A stretch of 64,000 bases of DNA from Isoetes taiwanensis (Eukaryota; Streptophyta; Lycopodiopsida; Isoetales; Isoetaceae), in the NCBI GenBank assembly GCA_021234155.1, contig JAJEKV010000011.1, positions 9,839,712 to 9,903,711 on the forward strand, read 5' to 3'. The position numbers were made by a program, and so were the translations under genes. Below the pieces are notes generated by a model. It was not told the DNA's origin and ran no database searches. It saw only the letters and a list, made by a program, of their open reading frames with translations. Below, in pieces: positions 20,523 through 31,182 of this stretch (positions within the stretch are counted from its first letter, which is position 1; every line of letters starts with the position of its first letter).

Positions 20523-21572
20523 TCAAGATCTTGGGTAATAGAAAGAAAACATCATAGCATGTGCCTTGAAGGCTTTAAATGAATCAAACATTATATCATA
20601 AACGACATTTGGATCCGCACAACTATAACCACACAAATAATTGTTTGAGAGAACACTTTGGATATGCAATAAAAACAAAACGAACCTAGAAGCAAATACA
20701 TCTCCCACATTGCTCAACTGATATAGACACAACACTACATGTTATGGAATTAAACTTAAATTTGAAAAAGAAAAATGAATGGTTCTTCTCATATATTAGT
20801 TACCTTAATGGAATTTCAAAGATTGTATCAAGGTAGCTGTGGGATTTCTAAGATTGTATCAAGGTAGCTGATGCCCCTGCATGGTAACATGACTATGGTT
20901 ACTCCAATGCAAGGAAAATAAGTGACTTTATATGCCACCCATTTTGCCCAACATTCACCCTGATCTGGGACCTGAATATAGTGTGCACGTCTACTTTCTG
21001 TATCTGTAATAATACTTGTAACAATACCCAGAAATCTTGCCTCTACAGGTTGCACACATAAAAATCTATAAATTTATCCAAGCAAATAAGTATTTGCAAA
21101 CTATAAAGCCTTAATCATATCTGTTCATTGCAAAGTCGTCATATCACTAAAAAGCCAAGTTGTACTTCACAATTATTGCTACTTCACCATTGTTTATCTA
21201 ACAAAGTCCTAGGACAATCTTAACTAGAAAGCCAAAACAGTTCATTCAAGCACATCATAAGTATGCATCTGATGACCGACTTGGTTTATCAGCTTATGTC
21301 AAACATACATTATTTAATGTTATACGAATTGCACCTGGAAGAAACAGCCAAAGGGCATTTGTTTTATCTCATAAGCTGGTTTTGAAAGGATGATATCCAT
21401 TGCATTCTACACAGGTCATCAACCGATGTACAATAATAGTTTTTTCTGTCCCAAAGATGGCCTCTGCAAACTCCAGTCCAATTGATGCATTAGTAACAAA
21501 TCCATGAGCATTCAGTCCATAAACATCCCAATGAAGGGTTTGGAAAAGTGCAGATGTATTAAACATGGTCAC
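20523..21572 (-). CDS. Exon-like segments of an unrecognised minus-strand gene
   Basis: Three coherent open stretches. 21572-21369 reads MFNTSALFQTLHWDVYGLNA and IFGTEKTIIVHRLMTCVECN. 21055-20828 reads MQPVEARFLGIVTSIITDTE and YIQVPDQGECWAKWVAYK. 20735-20523 reads LSNVGDVFASRFVLFLLHIQ and CGYSCADPNVVYDIMFDSFK. Composition looks coding, but I recognise no family and cannot fix the splice joins. They lie downstream of the DUF7869-like relic on the same strand and could be part of it. Confidence 0.3.
20816..20875. repeat. About 30-bp tandem duplication
   Basis: Two copies of AAGATTGTATCAAGGTAGCTG (with TTTC(A/T) before it) in tandem. Confidence 0.85.
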
Positions 21573-21835
21573 AATGATGTACTAAGTCCAATAGCTAATC
21601 TAAGTCGTGACTTTTGTATAAGAAACTGCGATCCATAAACATCCCTATCTGGAAGGTCAAACACAGGATCCCCAAGCTAACTATAGAAGCATAGAAAATA
21701 ACAAAGAAAAATTCATGAGGAAACATGGCGAATGACGGTTTTGGAAAAGAGTGCACATGTGGTAAACATGGTCACAATGATATATTGAGTCTAGTTGCTA
21801 ATCTAAATCGAAATTTTTGCATAAGAGACTGATTT
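21528..21835. repeat. Diverged direct repeat, about 100 bp, spacing about 200 bp
   Basis: GGTTTTGGAAAAG(A)GTGCA..AAACATGGTCACAATGAT...GCTAATCTAA occurs at 21535-21630 and 21738-21835. The first copy overlaps the minus-strand exon-like segment ending at 21572. Confidence 0.75.
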
Positions 21836-21839
21836 AAAA

Positions 21840-22800
21840 AGATCTACAATATGTCTTTATATAGAAGTCAAAGAACCTAGATATGCAATGCTGGACATGA
21901 TGTATCTAACTCGAGTTTTCCATGAAATAGCAACCTGCAAATTTGAGAAGCTGTGATAAGAAGGTGTTTTAAGTTCATCTGCAAAAAATCACATGCACAT
22001 ATACTCCAATGCTGCAAGATAAACACAATGGTCTACGATATCATGAGCAGGACAAAGACAGATATTAGACAAAGACAAATCCGCACTGCAAAAATAGGCA
22101 AAAACAGGCCGATGAATGTATATAGAAAATTTAGAGCTCACATCTTAAGACACATGAACCATCATTCAATTAAATTGGGTTTATGTCTTAATTTTGGGAC
22201 AAATTTCATATTGCATGTTTTTAGTAGCATATTCAAATTCACACATTTCACCTCAAAATTATGAAAACGTAATATCATGTTATTTACAAAATAGTCAATA
22301 TTTCACAATATAGCACCATATCATAAAAACGTGATAACAAAAATTTACATAGTTATTCAACTTTCTTCAAGCACCCCCAATGATATCATAGCCTTCTTCC
22401 TGACATCCTGAGGTATTGTAATTCTCGCATTTCTAGCTGGAATAGTGTTTGGAGTCCATGAGTACAAAACACTTTCATAGTCTAGCCAAAGATCGATCAC
22501 TTTCAGTTTCTCCTCCATTTCTTTGTCCAACAATCAGTACCTTTCTTTATCCGATACGTTGGTCAACTGATGCACTGGACACCACCATTCCACCCGCACA
22601 TGGTTGAAGTTAATATTACCTTCTTCTTTGCAAATATCAGAGATAGTGAACCCCAACCACACTGGATATGTATCTAAATCTGTGGCTTTACTACCACAAA
22701 TTGGTGGCATTCCAAGTCGATGGAAGGTTCATAAGCATCCATGCCTAGAAACTTTGGCCTATTGTTCTTAGGACCAACATAGTGTTTGTCGAAGGAGGAG
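21840..22800. other. Spacer, mostly unrecognised
   Basis: AT-rich to about 22330, then a minus-strand coding-like composition to 22800 without a clear frame; probably the decayed C-terminal part of the DUF7869-like relic. Confidence 0.35.
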
Positions 22801-22836
22801 GAGCATATTGCTTATGAATGCTACTTACAAGTGTCA

Positions 22837-24446
22837 TCAAAATCCTCGGACTGCTAAGGTCTTCCACCTAGTTTTAGACAACCACCCTTCTTTCAATTCA
22901 TCCGAGGATGTGTCTATCTCCCCAACAAAGTTAATCACCTTCTTCCAAGAAGCCACCAAGGCACGGTTGGTGTCATCCGGATTGGTTTGCCAATGCTTTA
23001 TATAGTCTTGGATTCCTTCCTTAGTCAATCCCAATTGCTTCACTTCTTGAGGGTTTTAAAGCTTTTGGTTGACCTAGAGGTATCATAGGCTTGCCATTCT
23101 CATCTCTACGCCATATTTCCTCCCCTCCTCTCCACTCATCCTCCTCAAGGTCTCATCTTCCATTGGAAGATTGGAATCCCATCTCTCACCCAAAAGTGAA
23201 CTGCAGAGGGCCCGAATGACCTTCAAGATCCAATGTATAACCATCCACAAAGCTCTTCCAATCGGGCACTTCTTCTATGAGAGAAGCTATAGGGTTTGGA
23301 GTAGTGCATTCATGCAAGATTTCCATTAGCCTAGGAAAGTTGGTCAACTTGTTTGTGCTTTCATTATACAACTATATTTGCCAAATAATGCATCCACATC
23401 CTCATGGGTATGCCCGGCATAAGAAACCCTAAATTAACTCTTTCAAATATCCCCACAAAAGTTAAGTAGGATAGGAAAGAAAACATCCACATGTTCTTAT
23501 TTTTGGCCAAGACAATTATCAAGTTGCAAGAGAAACCTTTTGGGTAGATCTTGAGGTTTAGCACGAAGTTGAAGCTCCAACATGTTCATTAGACCCATGC
23601 TTCCTAAACCTTGCCTTGTGAACTTTTCAATATTGTTAGGGTTTCCATCTAACAATGCTCTATGTAGTGCCTAGCTAGTCAGAAGGTCCTGGAGGTGACC
23701 ATTGTATCCATTTTCATAGTTTCTCAAACACCTCATGATACTCCCAATATGAAAAATCTGGACCATCACTCCACAACTCCAAACTAAAATGGCCATAGTA
23801 GGTTTGATTCTCCCATGCAAGATTGCCCCTGGCCATTGAGATCTCAGAAAGGGTATGATCTTCCACATGACTTTGGTATGTACTTGAATTGTGGAAGACA
23901 AGTCTTTTGCTGGTCCATCTTGTCATGTATAATACATAAATAGTTATTGGGTTCCAATGCGGATAAAGTCCTCCACATCCAATAACATGATCTACATGAT
24001 AGTTGGTCACTCATATGGTCCTTCATATGCTCCCCTTATCCTAGCCCTTTGACTAGGTTGCACAGTCTTATCAAGAGTCTCCTTCAACTTAGCACATAAA
24101 TTGCACTTTGCAAAGTTGTTTGAAGTTGCTATGGTGACATGATTGAAATGCTTCTTCCATAACCTACTAAAGCTAGGTTGGGATATTGGAAGAATTCCCA
24201 ATTCTCAAGTAGGGAATTCACTTCTTCCAAAATACTCTTTTGAGTACAATGTGATGGCAACCTTTTCTCAACAACCTGCTCTTCCCTTTTCATCCCTTCT
24301 GCTTTTTGTGTGGCATAGACTCGCATTGAAATCAATATATTTTTCAAATATCTCCCTGGCAGCCGGGTCCTAGCTGTTGGTCTCAACAAACCATTATTTC
24401 CATGTAAAGCAATCCCTGTTCCCCTCACTGCTTTTTTTTTTGCCAA
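22837..24446 (-). pseudogene. DUF7869-like transposase-related protein, frameshifted
   Basis: Read from 24446 downwards in changing frames. First a basic region with LPSHCTQKSILEEVNSLLEN, then SFSRLWKKHFNHVTIATSNN and AKCNLCAKLKETLDKT (zinc-binding CxxC). Then CIIHDKMDQQKT (about 23900), ENQTYYGHFSLELWSDGPDF and RFLLQLDNCLGQ-KNKNMWMF (about 23490-23530). Last FVGIFERVNLGFLMPG-HTHEDVDALFGKYS (about 23400) and LTNFPRLMEILHECTTPN. HDKMDxxKT, DNCxGQNKN and GHTHEDVDxxF are the signatures I know from DUF7869 proteins, which are widespread in transposon-rich eukaryotic genomes. Function unproven; the conserved D/H/E blocks suggest an RNase H-like nuclease. A one-base shift splits both DNC-GQ-KNKN and PG-HTHED. 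Confidence 0.7.
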
Positions 24447-25589
24447 TTATGCCATGAAGAAGTTGGAATTGCATGGATACTCGCCATGCTTTTGCACATA
24501 TCCATTTGCCTAGCAAAGGGTATCTTTTTCTTTTGGGTTTCTTTCATCTTGAAGTGCATGCTCAAGATTGTGTACATGTAGGTCCTCCTCTCATCAACAA
24601 GTGTACTCTTGAAAAGTGGCTCTTGCTTCCACCAATTGTTCTATTGTGAAGAATTGCATACAATCACTCCAACAACAATCCCGAGCCCCCTAACCTTCAC
24701 CATTGTCTCAATGTTTGGTGTCACTAATCAACTTGGCTCTTTTGCTAGGATAATGTCCGGCAACCGATACTTCTCCCCTTTTGCCTAGGTTTAGAGTTCC
24801 AACCGCCAATGGATCAATATCAAGACAATCATTGTCCCCAACAACCTCGGGCTCGAAAAATATAATCCTCCACAAATTGAACACTACTTATAGGCCATGC
24901 CATGATGCAAGGAACCTCCAATTGCTTGACACAACCAAAACATTCCTTGTCACCCAAACCTTTACCTTTCCAGTTGTCTTCCAACATCGAAATTGCAATA
25001 CCAATATTGTCTTCCCCTAGCCTTTCATCATTAACAGCCTTGACCGGATCTCGCTAGCACAATGACTCCTTGGCCTACTATTTCCTTTGTTGCACTTGTG
25101 CATGATTCTCACCTTCTTGTTCCTCCATTGCACCCTACTATAGAGGACTAATTGTTTTTCTTCAACATTCTTGCTAGGAGTTGGTTTTTCATTGATATTG
25201 CTCTTTTCACCATCTTGAGTTGGAGGGGCACCATTGACCTAGGCAAATTGCACCCTTTTTAGTCAATGAGTAAGAAAAAATTATTACACCATAAGATAAA
25301 AAAAAGTAATGCATTTTATGGAATATGTAGAGGTAAATCAAATTTTTTTAAAAGCAAGAAATTCCTTGGAAATAGGTTTAATATAATAATAACAATGGGC
25401 GTAAACGAAATCATTTAAAACAAGAATTTTCATGGCAACAACAAGGAAATGACATTTATATAAATATATCCAAATTTTAATTATCGAAAATTTGGATATA
25501 TGATTACGAAAAGACATATAACTAATAGACGTGAGAATTTATTATCCATAATAATATACCCTAGATAATATAGTCATGGGAATTTCGTG
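24447..25589. other. Decayed minus-strand upstream part, then AT-rich spacer
   Basis: To about 25250 the minus strand keeps coding-like composition (possible N-terminal part of the DUF7869-like gene), but every frame is interrupted. From 25260 on it is AT-rich with nothing recognised. Confidence 0.35.
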
Positions 25590-25670
25590 CGCGGCGTTTA
25601 TTTGAGGCAATTAATTATTCACGCTAAGAGCTAATTAACCCTATATAAATCCGGTTCACGCTCTCAAGAC
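25590..25670 (+). promoter_or_regulatory. TATA promoter, copy 1
   Basis: CAATTAATTATTCACGCTAA is followed by CCCTATATAAATCCGGTTCA and CGCTCTCAAG. The same arrangement recurs at 26718-26802. The TATA box is at about 25643. Downstream is a 5' UTR-like, then GA-rich, sequence. Confidence 0.6.
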
Positions 25671-25729
25671 CATTCTCGTCCCAATTTTTTTTTTTCGCCC
25701 GCCATGAAGCGTTAAAAGCCTCGGCTTTC

Positions 25730-26060
25730 ATGAAGAACCCGAGGTCTCGTCAAAGAGACGTCGGGTTGAAGAACCCCTCTTCCCCCGCTCATCGATTTCC
25801 TTGCCCAATTCTCCTCGATTCCGATTCGAGGAGGATGATGCCGGATTTTGAAGAGGAGGAGTTGAGCTCCTCTCGATTCCTCCGATTAAGAGGAGGAAGA
25901 AGAGGAAGAAGAGGAGGAGTTGGAGGAAGAGGAGGAGATGTCCTCCCAAGAGCATGAAACCGCTCTGCCTGGGTTGGCTTGACCCCGAAATAGAGAATGA
26001 AATCTCCAAGAAGAGGAGGAGGAGGAAGAGGAGGAGGAGGGGGGGAAGAGGATGAGGAGG
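25730..26060 (+). repeat. Purine-rich GAGGAA tract with short ORF
   Basis: Repeated GAGGAGGAAGAGGAGG from 25850 to 26060. A plus frame from 25730 (MKNPRSRQRDVGLKNPSSPA, later EEEELSSSRFLRLRGGRRG) follows promoter copy 1. It could be a real short peptide or a truncated first exon, but low complexity makes it uncertain. Confidence 0.4.
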
Positions 26061-26204
26061 AAGGTCGAGAATTCGACCGGTTTTAGAATGGTCGAGAGAT
26101 GAGCGGTTTGCATGTCTGTTTTTATTTTTTTTTTCACCTTTCTTTCTTTTCTAACACCTTTCTTTCTTCTTTGTTCCGGGCGTGGAAGATCAATGATGCA
26201 TCCC

Positions 26205-26268
26205 TGCATCTTGTAAAGCCTTCGGCATTTTGTAAAGCCTTCGGCATTTTGTAAAGCCATTCTTGGCA
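26205..26268. repeat. 20-bp tandem repeat, 3 copies
   Basis: TTTTGTAAAGCCTTCGGCA repeated with small variation. Confidence 0.85.
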
Positions 26269-26717
26269 TCCAGACATATCAATTTTGAATGAAATCAAAT
26301 AGTTTTCTTCACAAACTTTTTCTTCAAACAGTTTTCTTCAAACAGTTTTTCTGTACATAAAAATATTTTGAATGAAATCAAACTGTTTTCTCCAAGCATT
26401 TTGTCTCCAAAGTGTTTTCTCCAAAATTTTGTCTCTGCATTTGTGTCAACAAAGTCTCGGGAACACTATAAATCAATCACAGCAGTATAGGAAATTTTCC
26501 TATACGACCTAAAACAATTCCCCAACTCAACAAGTCATTTTTTAGCCTTGATAATTTTGCCTTTAAAATTATTTTTAATTTAGCCTATATAAAATTTCGA
26601 AATTCTTTTTTTTTCGAATGCAATGAATGGAATAAAATGTCATGAGAATTTATTGCATGAAATGCAATATTCTCCATATATAGCATATACATGTCATGTC
26701 CATGGAAGACCGTCGCC

Positions 26718-26802
26718 AGCGTGTTAATTCAAGCAATCAATTATTCACGCTAACTTATTTCTAATTGTGCCTATATAAATCCATTTTACGCCTCTCAAAG
26801 TT
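26718..26802 (+). promoter_or_regulatory. TATA promoter, copy 2
   Basis: CAATCAATTATTCACGCTAA followed by TGCCTATATAAATCCATTTT and ACGCCTCTCAAAG. Aligned with copy 1 it shares the CAAT-rich block, CACGCTAA, the TATA box and the CTCTCAA(A)G just after it. Transcription would start near 26805 and lead into exons at 26962 and beyond. Confidence 0.6.
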
Positions 26803-26961
26803 CCTACATTTTCTTCCTTCCTTCATAATTTTGACGGGTTGCCTTGCTTTCTGTTTTGATCCGCCGTCCAAAATCTTGGTGAGCAGATTTATATTCATCA
26901 ATGTTAGATGTTTGGTTTCGCAATTCCTAACTTACTAAAAGACTCCGCCTTTTGTTCTCAG

Positions 26962-27089
26962 CATCATCAGAAAGGAGGACATCGGAGACTTCGAAATTAA
27001 AACCAAAAGCAGAGGACTAAGGTCTCATGGTCGAAAAGCCTCGAATTAAAACCACAAGCATCTATCCTCCTTCCAGCCTCGAACTCAAG
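26962..27089 (+). CDS. First coding exon of a small unknown gene
   Basis: An upstream noncoding exon appears to end TCTTG|GTGAGC (26878). The acceptor is TTGTTCTCAG (26961). The ATG at 27027 opens MVEKPRIKTTSIYPPSSLEL and ends CTCAAG|GTTAG. No family recognised. Confidence 0.45.
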
Positions 27090-27675
27090 GTTAGTTTTCA
27101 TTTAGTTTTAAGTATCATCTCAATGGCAGGTTTAATCCAAGAAGACAAGCTTTTGCATTTGCTCGAGGCGAGGAAGCAGATGATGTTTATGAAAACCGTA
27201 ATAGTTTTTATAAACTTCATCCGCTTCTTTTGTTTCGAAAAATTCTTGAGTTTCTCTCCTGAATTAATCATGCTATTGCATGCAAGTTTCTATTATGAAT
27301 GTGTAGTAGAAAGCATTAGAAAAATCTGAAAGATAATATTTGAAACACGCTAAAGCGTGTTTTAGGTAATCTTAGCCTTCAACATGAATACACGCCGGGC
27401 GGCATTCATTGCAGGAGGAGAAAAAAAACCTGCATGAGATAGATAAGTAAATAGATAAAGGCCGGGCAATTATTTACACGTCTCTTGAATGCACGCCGAA
27501 ATGCGTGTATAGTTTTTCCTATATAGCGGTTTACACACCGAAAGGCAAACAATTGTATCCCTACTTTCAACTTTTACGCTAAACACGCCGGGCGGTCTCT
27601 TAGTTTCTAAGTTTATAAATAAAGAAATATAACACGCCAGCGGAATACCGATACTCAGCCACTTCCTATTGATAG
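27090..27675 (+). other. Intron-like stretch with CACGC...GCGTG inverted repeats
   Basis: No convincing coding (a frame to 27329 is hydrophobic and short). Holds several members of the CACGC-NNN-GCGTG family at about 27345, 27392, 27496, 27586 and 27632. Confidence 0.5.
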
Positions 27676-28307
27676 ATGCCGTTTACATTAATCACCCGGT
27701 TGGTGACGAAGATGGATTGGAATTACATTTGGGCCAGCAATCACACCAGCCTCCAGTTTGGCCCAATCTCCAAATTGGTTGAACCGCAAAATGAAAGCAC
27801 CGCCGGCTGGAGCACCGATCTTGCAACCCCCGAGTACTTGGATCAAGTAATGATGATGGCGGCCTTGCGCAGGGCAATGATAGATCTGGGCTCGGGGCCC
27901 TTGCAATCGCATCGGAGGCTCGCCCTCTTATCTAATCACCGAGAATGCAAGACATGCATTGATCGAGAGTGAATCTCGTGATCCGTCATTTCGAGATTCA
28001 AAATGAGGAGTCAAGTTTCTTAGTGGTTAGCCTCTATGCCCGGATGCCCCAACACGAACCACTACCACAGGCGGTATACGATGCAATGGAGATGGCTCAA
28101 CCAATGGAACCACTACCGCAGGCGCTATACGATGCATTGGAGGTTCAACCAATGGAGCAGGAGGTGGAGCAGGAGGAGCAGGAGGTGGAGGTGGAGCAGG
28201 CGGGGGTGGTGGAGCTAGAGCCTGGTGTTTTTGCTGGGGTTTTACCAGAAGAATTCACTATGCCCTGCAATGGAAATGGGAGTATCGATAGCCCAGCTAC
28301 TCAGTAG
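27676..28307 (+). CDS. Unknown protein, two overlapping frames
   Basis: 27676-27972 reads MPFTLITRLVTKMDWNYIWA and GSGPLQSHRRLALLSNHREC. 27969-28307 reads HEPLPQAVYDAMEMAQPMEP and an acidic repeat QEVEQEEQEVEVEQAG, ending at TAG with AATGAATACA 80 bases later. PLPQA(V/L)YDA(M/L)E is repeated twice. The two frames overlap by four bases; a single frameshifted protein is as likely as two. No family recognised. Confidence 0.4.
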
Positions 28308-28452
28308 ACTGGGCTTGAAACAGTAGTCTGGGATTTTGTCTGGTTTATCCAGTTTATCCAGATTATATACAATTGTAATCTTTTTCCAATGAATACAACA
28401 AATTTTGTCTACTTCTATATTTCTACAATGTAATACATGTTACATACCTTTT

Positions 28453-28683
28453 TTAAGCGGTTTCTTGGCCATGCAACAAATGTTCCAACACTTTCTCCAA
28501 CCGTATCCCCACCGGGGTGTCTGCGAGGTAAAGCTTCATCCATAGCGCAGCGTGATTAATCATCAGAACTTCGGACATACTTATCCCCGAAGCGGAATTC
28601 CATGACAGTTCTACAATGGATCGATGGAGTCGATCTTGCATAATCCTACTTTCCTTTTCTGATTTGTAGTTAACATGAAACAT
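28453..28683 (-). CDS. Hypothetical 76-codon ORF
   Basis: Reads MFHVNYKSEKESRIMQDRLH, then IVELSWNSASGISMSEVLMI and LEKVLEHLLHGQETA. Hydrophilic-amphipathic with coding-like composition; no domain. It diverges from the gene starting at 29127, so 28690-29120 could be a shared upstream region. Confidence 0.35.
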   Translation of the reverse strand: MFHVNYKSEKESRIMQDRLHRSIVELSWNSASGISMSEVLMINHAALWMKLYLADTPVGIRLEKVLEHLLHGQETA

Positions 28684-28895
28684 TCATCTTCGACACTGCA
28701 GAAAATTGCTATTCAGACACCTACTATTGGAAATTAATGTTCAAGCTATTGGAATGAGATGAGTACCAGAATTCTGTAGCCATTCTTGAGAAGCTGATTT
28801 GAGTCTCTGAAGCTGATTTGAGAAGTGAAGAAGGCGCTTATGGAAACTCGGTGGCTCGGGAAAATTCAATTAGAAGAAAGATTAGGTTAACTACG

Positions 28896-28920
28896 TTTAG
28901 GCGGGATAAATTTGGCGGGA
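28896..28920 (+). promoter_or_regulatory. Tandem E2F-like sites
   Basis: TTTAGGCGGGA (28896-28906) and TTTGGCGGGA (28911-28920) resemble the E2F core TTT(C/G)(C/G)CG(C/G). They lie about 210 bases upstream of the ATG at 29127. Whether they drive S-phase expression is inference. Confidence 0.45.
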
Positions 28921-29126
28921 TTTTAAAAAACTTAATGAAAGAAGTCGGCGGACGGGTCTTCGTCATTATTATTTGTATGTGTCAAGAATATTTCGAAACT
29001 GCATTTTGTGTTTTCTTGAAATTCAAATTTCTCTATTTCTCGTACAGGTAGAAAAAGCTATTTCTTCGAGCAGCTCGAGCGCGTATCCGAGCGACCTTCC
29101 GACTCTGTTACTAGGCGACTCCGGAG

Positions 29127-29262
29127 ATGTCTTCTAAAGCGAATCGAGGTCGAGGCGGACGGGGCAGAGGAAGCGGTGGAAGAGGAATCTCTAAACCCGG
29201 CTCTTCTCAAGTTTCAGAGGACGTTGATCAGAATACACAGAATACACAGAACCCTATTCAAG
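29127..29262 (+). CDS. First exon of the ParB-like/FCP1-like gene (RGG-rich)
   Basis: ATG at 29127 opens MSSKANRGRGGRGRGSGGRG, an RGG/RG-rich basic start typical of nucleic-acid-binding tails, then VSEDVDQNTQNTQNP. Ends at CAAG|GTATTT. The next exon begins near 29708; the phase of that join is off by one, so a small error or shift exists there. Confidence 0.5.
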
Positions 29263-29707
29263 GTATTTAATTTGCCACAGAATACACACTGTGTGGAGAG
29301 TATTATGCTTGCATGAATTTGAGATATTTCCTTTCACTTAATATGCTTTGCATGAGTTTGAGTTATTATGCTTTGCATGAATTTTAAGTATTAACATCAG
29401 TTAATGCTCTGATTGTCCGCTTACAGAGAACATAATTTTGCTCTGTTTTATATATAGAATATAGCGGTGTTAGACAGTTGGAGATAGCAATGTTCAATGA
29501 GGTTAAATAGTGTGAAATATGGATTCATGAAGGGTATGTAGCTTAAAATGTGGATGCAAAATAATTTAGTTTCAAATTAACGCATAGCATGGTCAATAAT
29601 AGGAGATACCAACACGCCAAGCGTGATTTGTACTAATTTAGGTTTAAATGCACGCCAAGCGTGATCTCTTTGTTCTAAAAGTACTCTAAAAGTGCTCATC
29701 TTCATTT
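29263..29707 (+). other. Intron 1 of the same gene
   Basis: AT-rich intron with two CACGCCAAGCGTGAT palindromes (29611 and 29652) and a TGCTTTGCATGA(A/G)TTT(G/A)AGT duplication near 29340. Confidence 0.5.
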
Positions 29708-30860
29708 GCGATTACTCAAGAGGAAGAAAACCCCTACTAATTCGGGTTCTAATCCCGCCAAGAAAGCAAGGGCGAGACGACCAGTCTTGGTACCATATGA
29801 TCTCACCTTAGATGATGAAGGGCGATTCTTATAGCAACCACCGACCCCCCCTCCGCCTGAAGAGGAAATGGGCGAGGGGTGCCGAGTGGTACGTTGACCT
29901 TGCCAAGACAAATGGCAAGCTCGACTTAACTCTCTTCTCGAGGAAAAAGGAAGCGCACAAGATGGCCAAACAAGGGATCCTAATCTCTTGTGAGGAAGAG
30001 GATGACACCCACCCAAATTGCTCTTGGAGATTACACGTAGCGTAAGAAAGATCCGCTTTCGGACTTACTCCACCGTGAGAGCTACCGCATACAAGGATAC
30101 GCTCATGAAGACGGATGTGAACGGTGAGACATGTTTTAAGTATGGTTGGCCAACCAATGTAGCGCTTACGCCAATATCTATTTGCCAAGGGGTTACAAAA
30201 TGCGCGTAGAGGCATGTTCACTAAACCGACACCAAGTCACTATTTGCGCAGCAAGCTAGGGAATTAGCTGACTTGAAAGCTTCTAAAAGGGTCCTAGATC
30301 TAGGGAAAAATGTTCAACCCGCAGTTGTCGAAGGCATGGAGGCTTCGCTTTTTGAGAATGAACAGACAGTGAGTGGCGACTAGAGGCCATGAACAAGTGA
30401 ATAAGTACGTGACCATTATCCATTGGGTCTTAAGGAAACTTTTATGATCCATGTGAAGTCCTCATCCGCTCACCAAGCTCCATTTATGTTAGCAGAGATA
30501 TGATCCAAAGACATGCCATGGAGATTGTTCGTGAGCATGATTAGTAATCCAGGTCAAATGCCTATGCCAGCGGATGTGCTACCTTGGGATATGATCTCAA
30601 CAAGTTCGCTGTGGTGGGACTAACGCCCGTGAGCTATTATCAAGTGATGATATTAAATATGTCATCATCGACGGGCAGCATTCCGTTGAGGCACAAAAGG
30701 CCATCATCGGTGCAAAGTAACAAACAGGCCAAAAAGTGTTCTACAATCACTATGCGCGATAGGAGGTGTCGATCTTGATGCCAATACTTCACCCGCAGAT
30801 TTAATGTTGAGATTAGTGCAACTTTGAATGAAATGGGGAAGACATTTATATACAAAAGGT
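29708..30860 (+). pseudogene. ParB/DGQHR-like region, frameshifted
   Basis: Starts with a bipartite basic signal (KRKKTPTNS, KKARARRP) and VLVPYDLTLDDEGRF. After shifts come EWYVDLAKTNGKLDLTLFSR, LFAQQARELADLKASKRVLD, YVSRDMIQRHAMEIVREHD, and at 30628-30712 ARELLSSDDIKYVIIDGQHS followed by VEAQKAIIGAK. The motif V-I-I-D-G-Q-H-x-x-E-A resembles the (D/G)-(G/N)-(N/Q)-H-R core of ParB/sulfiredoxin-fold and DGQHR domains, which bind nucleotides or DNA. Here the Arg after His is Ser. Placement in that fold is by motif only. At least four frame changes and several stops interrupt the region. Confidence 0.4.
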
Positions 30861-31182
30861 AATCAACCCGGTTTCATAAATTGTATTCCGCGCCGCCAGC
30901 GCTTTCAAATGAAACCAATTCACGCCAAAGCGTGTTTTGAAATCAATCGAATTCACGCCAGCGCAGTTTTCAAGTCAACCAATTGATTTGAAAACACGCG
31001 GGCGTGAATTGATTGATTTGAAAACACGCCGGGCGAATTGGTTTGATTTGAAAGCACGCCGCGGAATTGCATTAGTAACTTTATTCATTTCACGCCCGCG
31101 TAATTTTTCTCTTCATCAATTTATTCAAATCACGCCCTGTTTCTATTCTATGATACTTGATTCAATGTCCGTACTATTGCAG

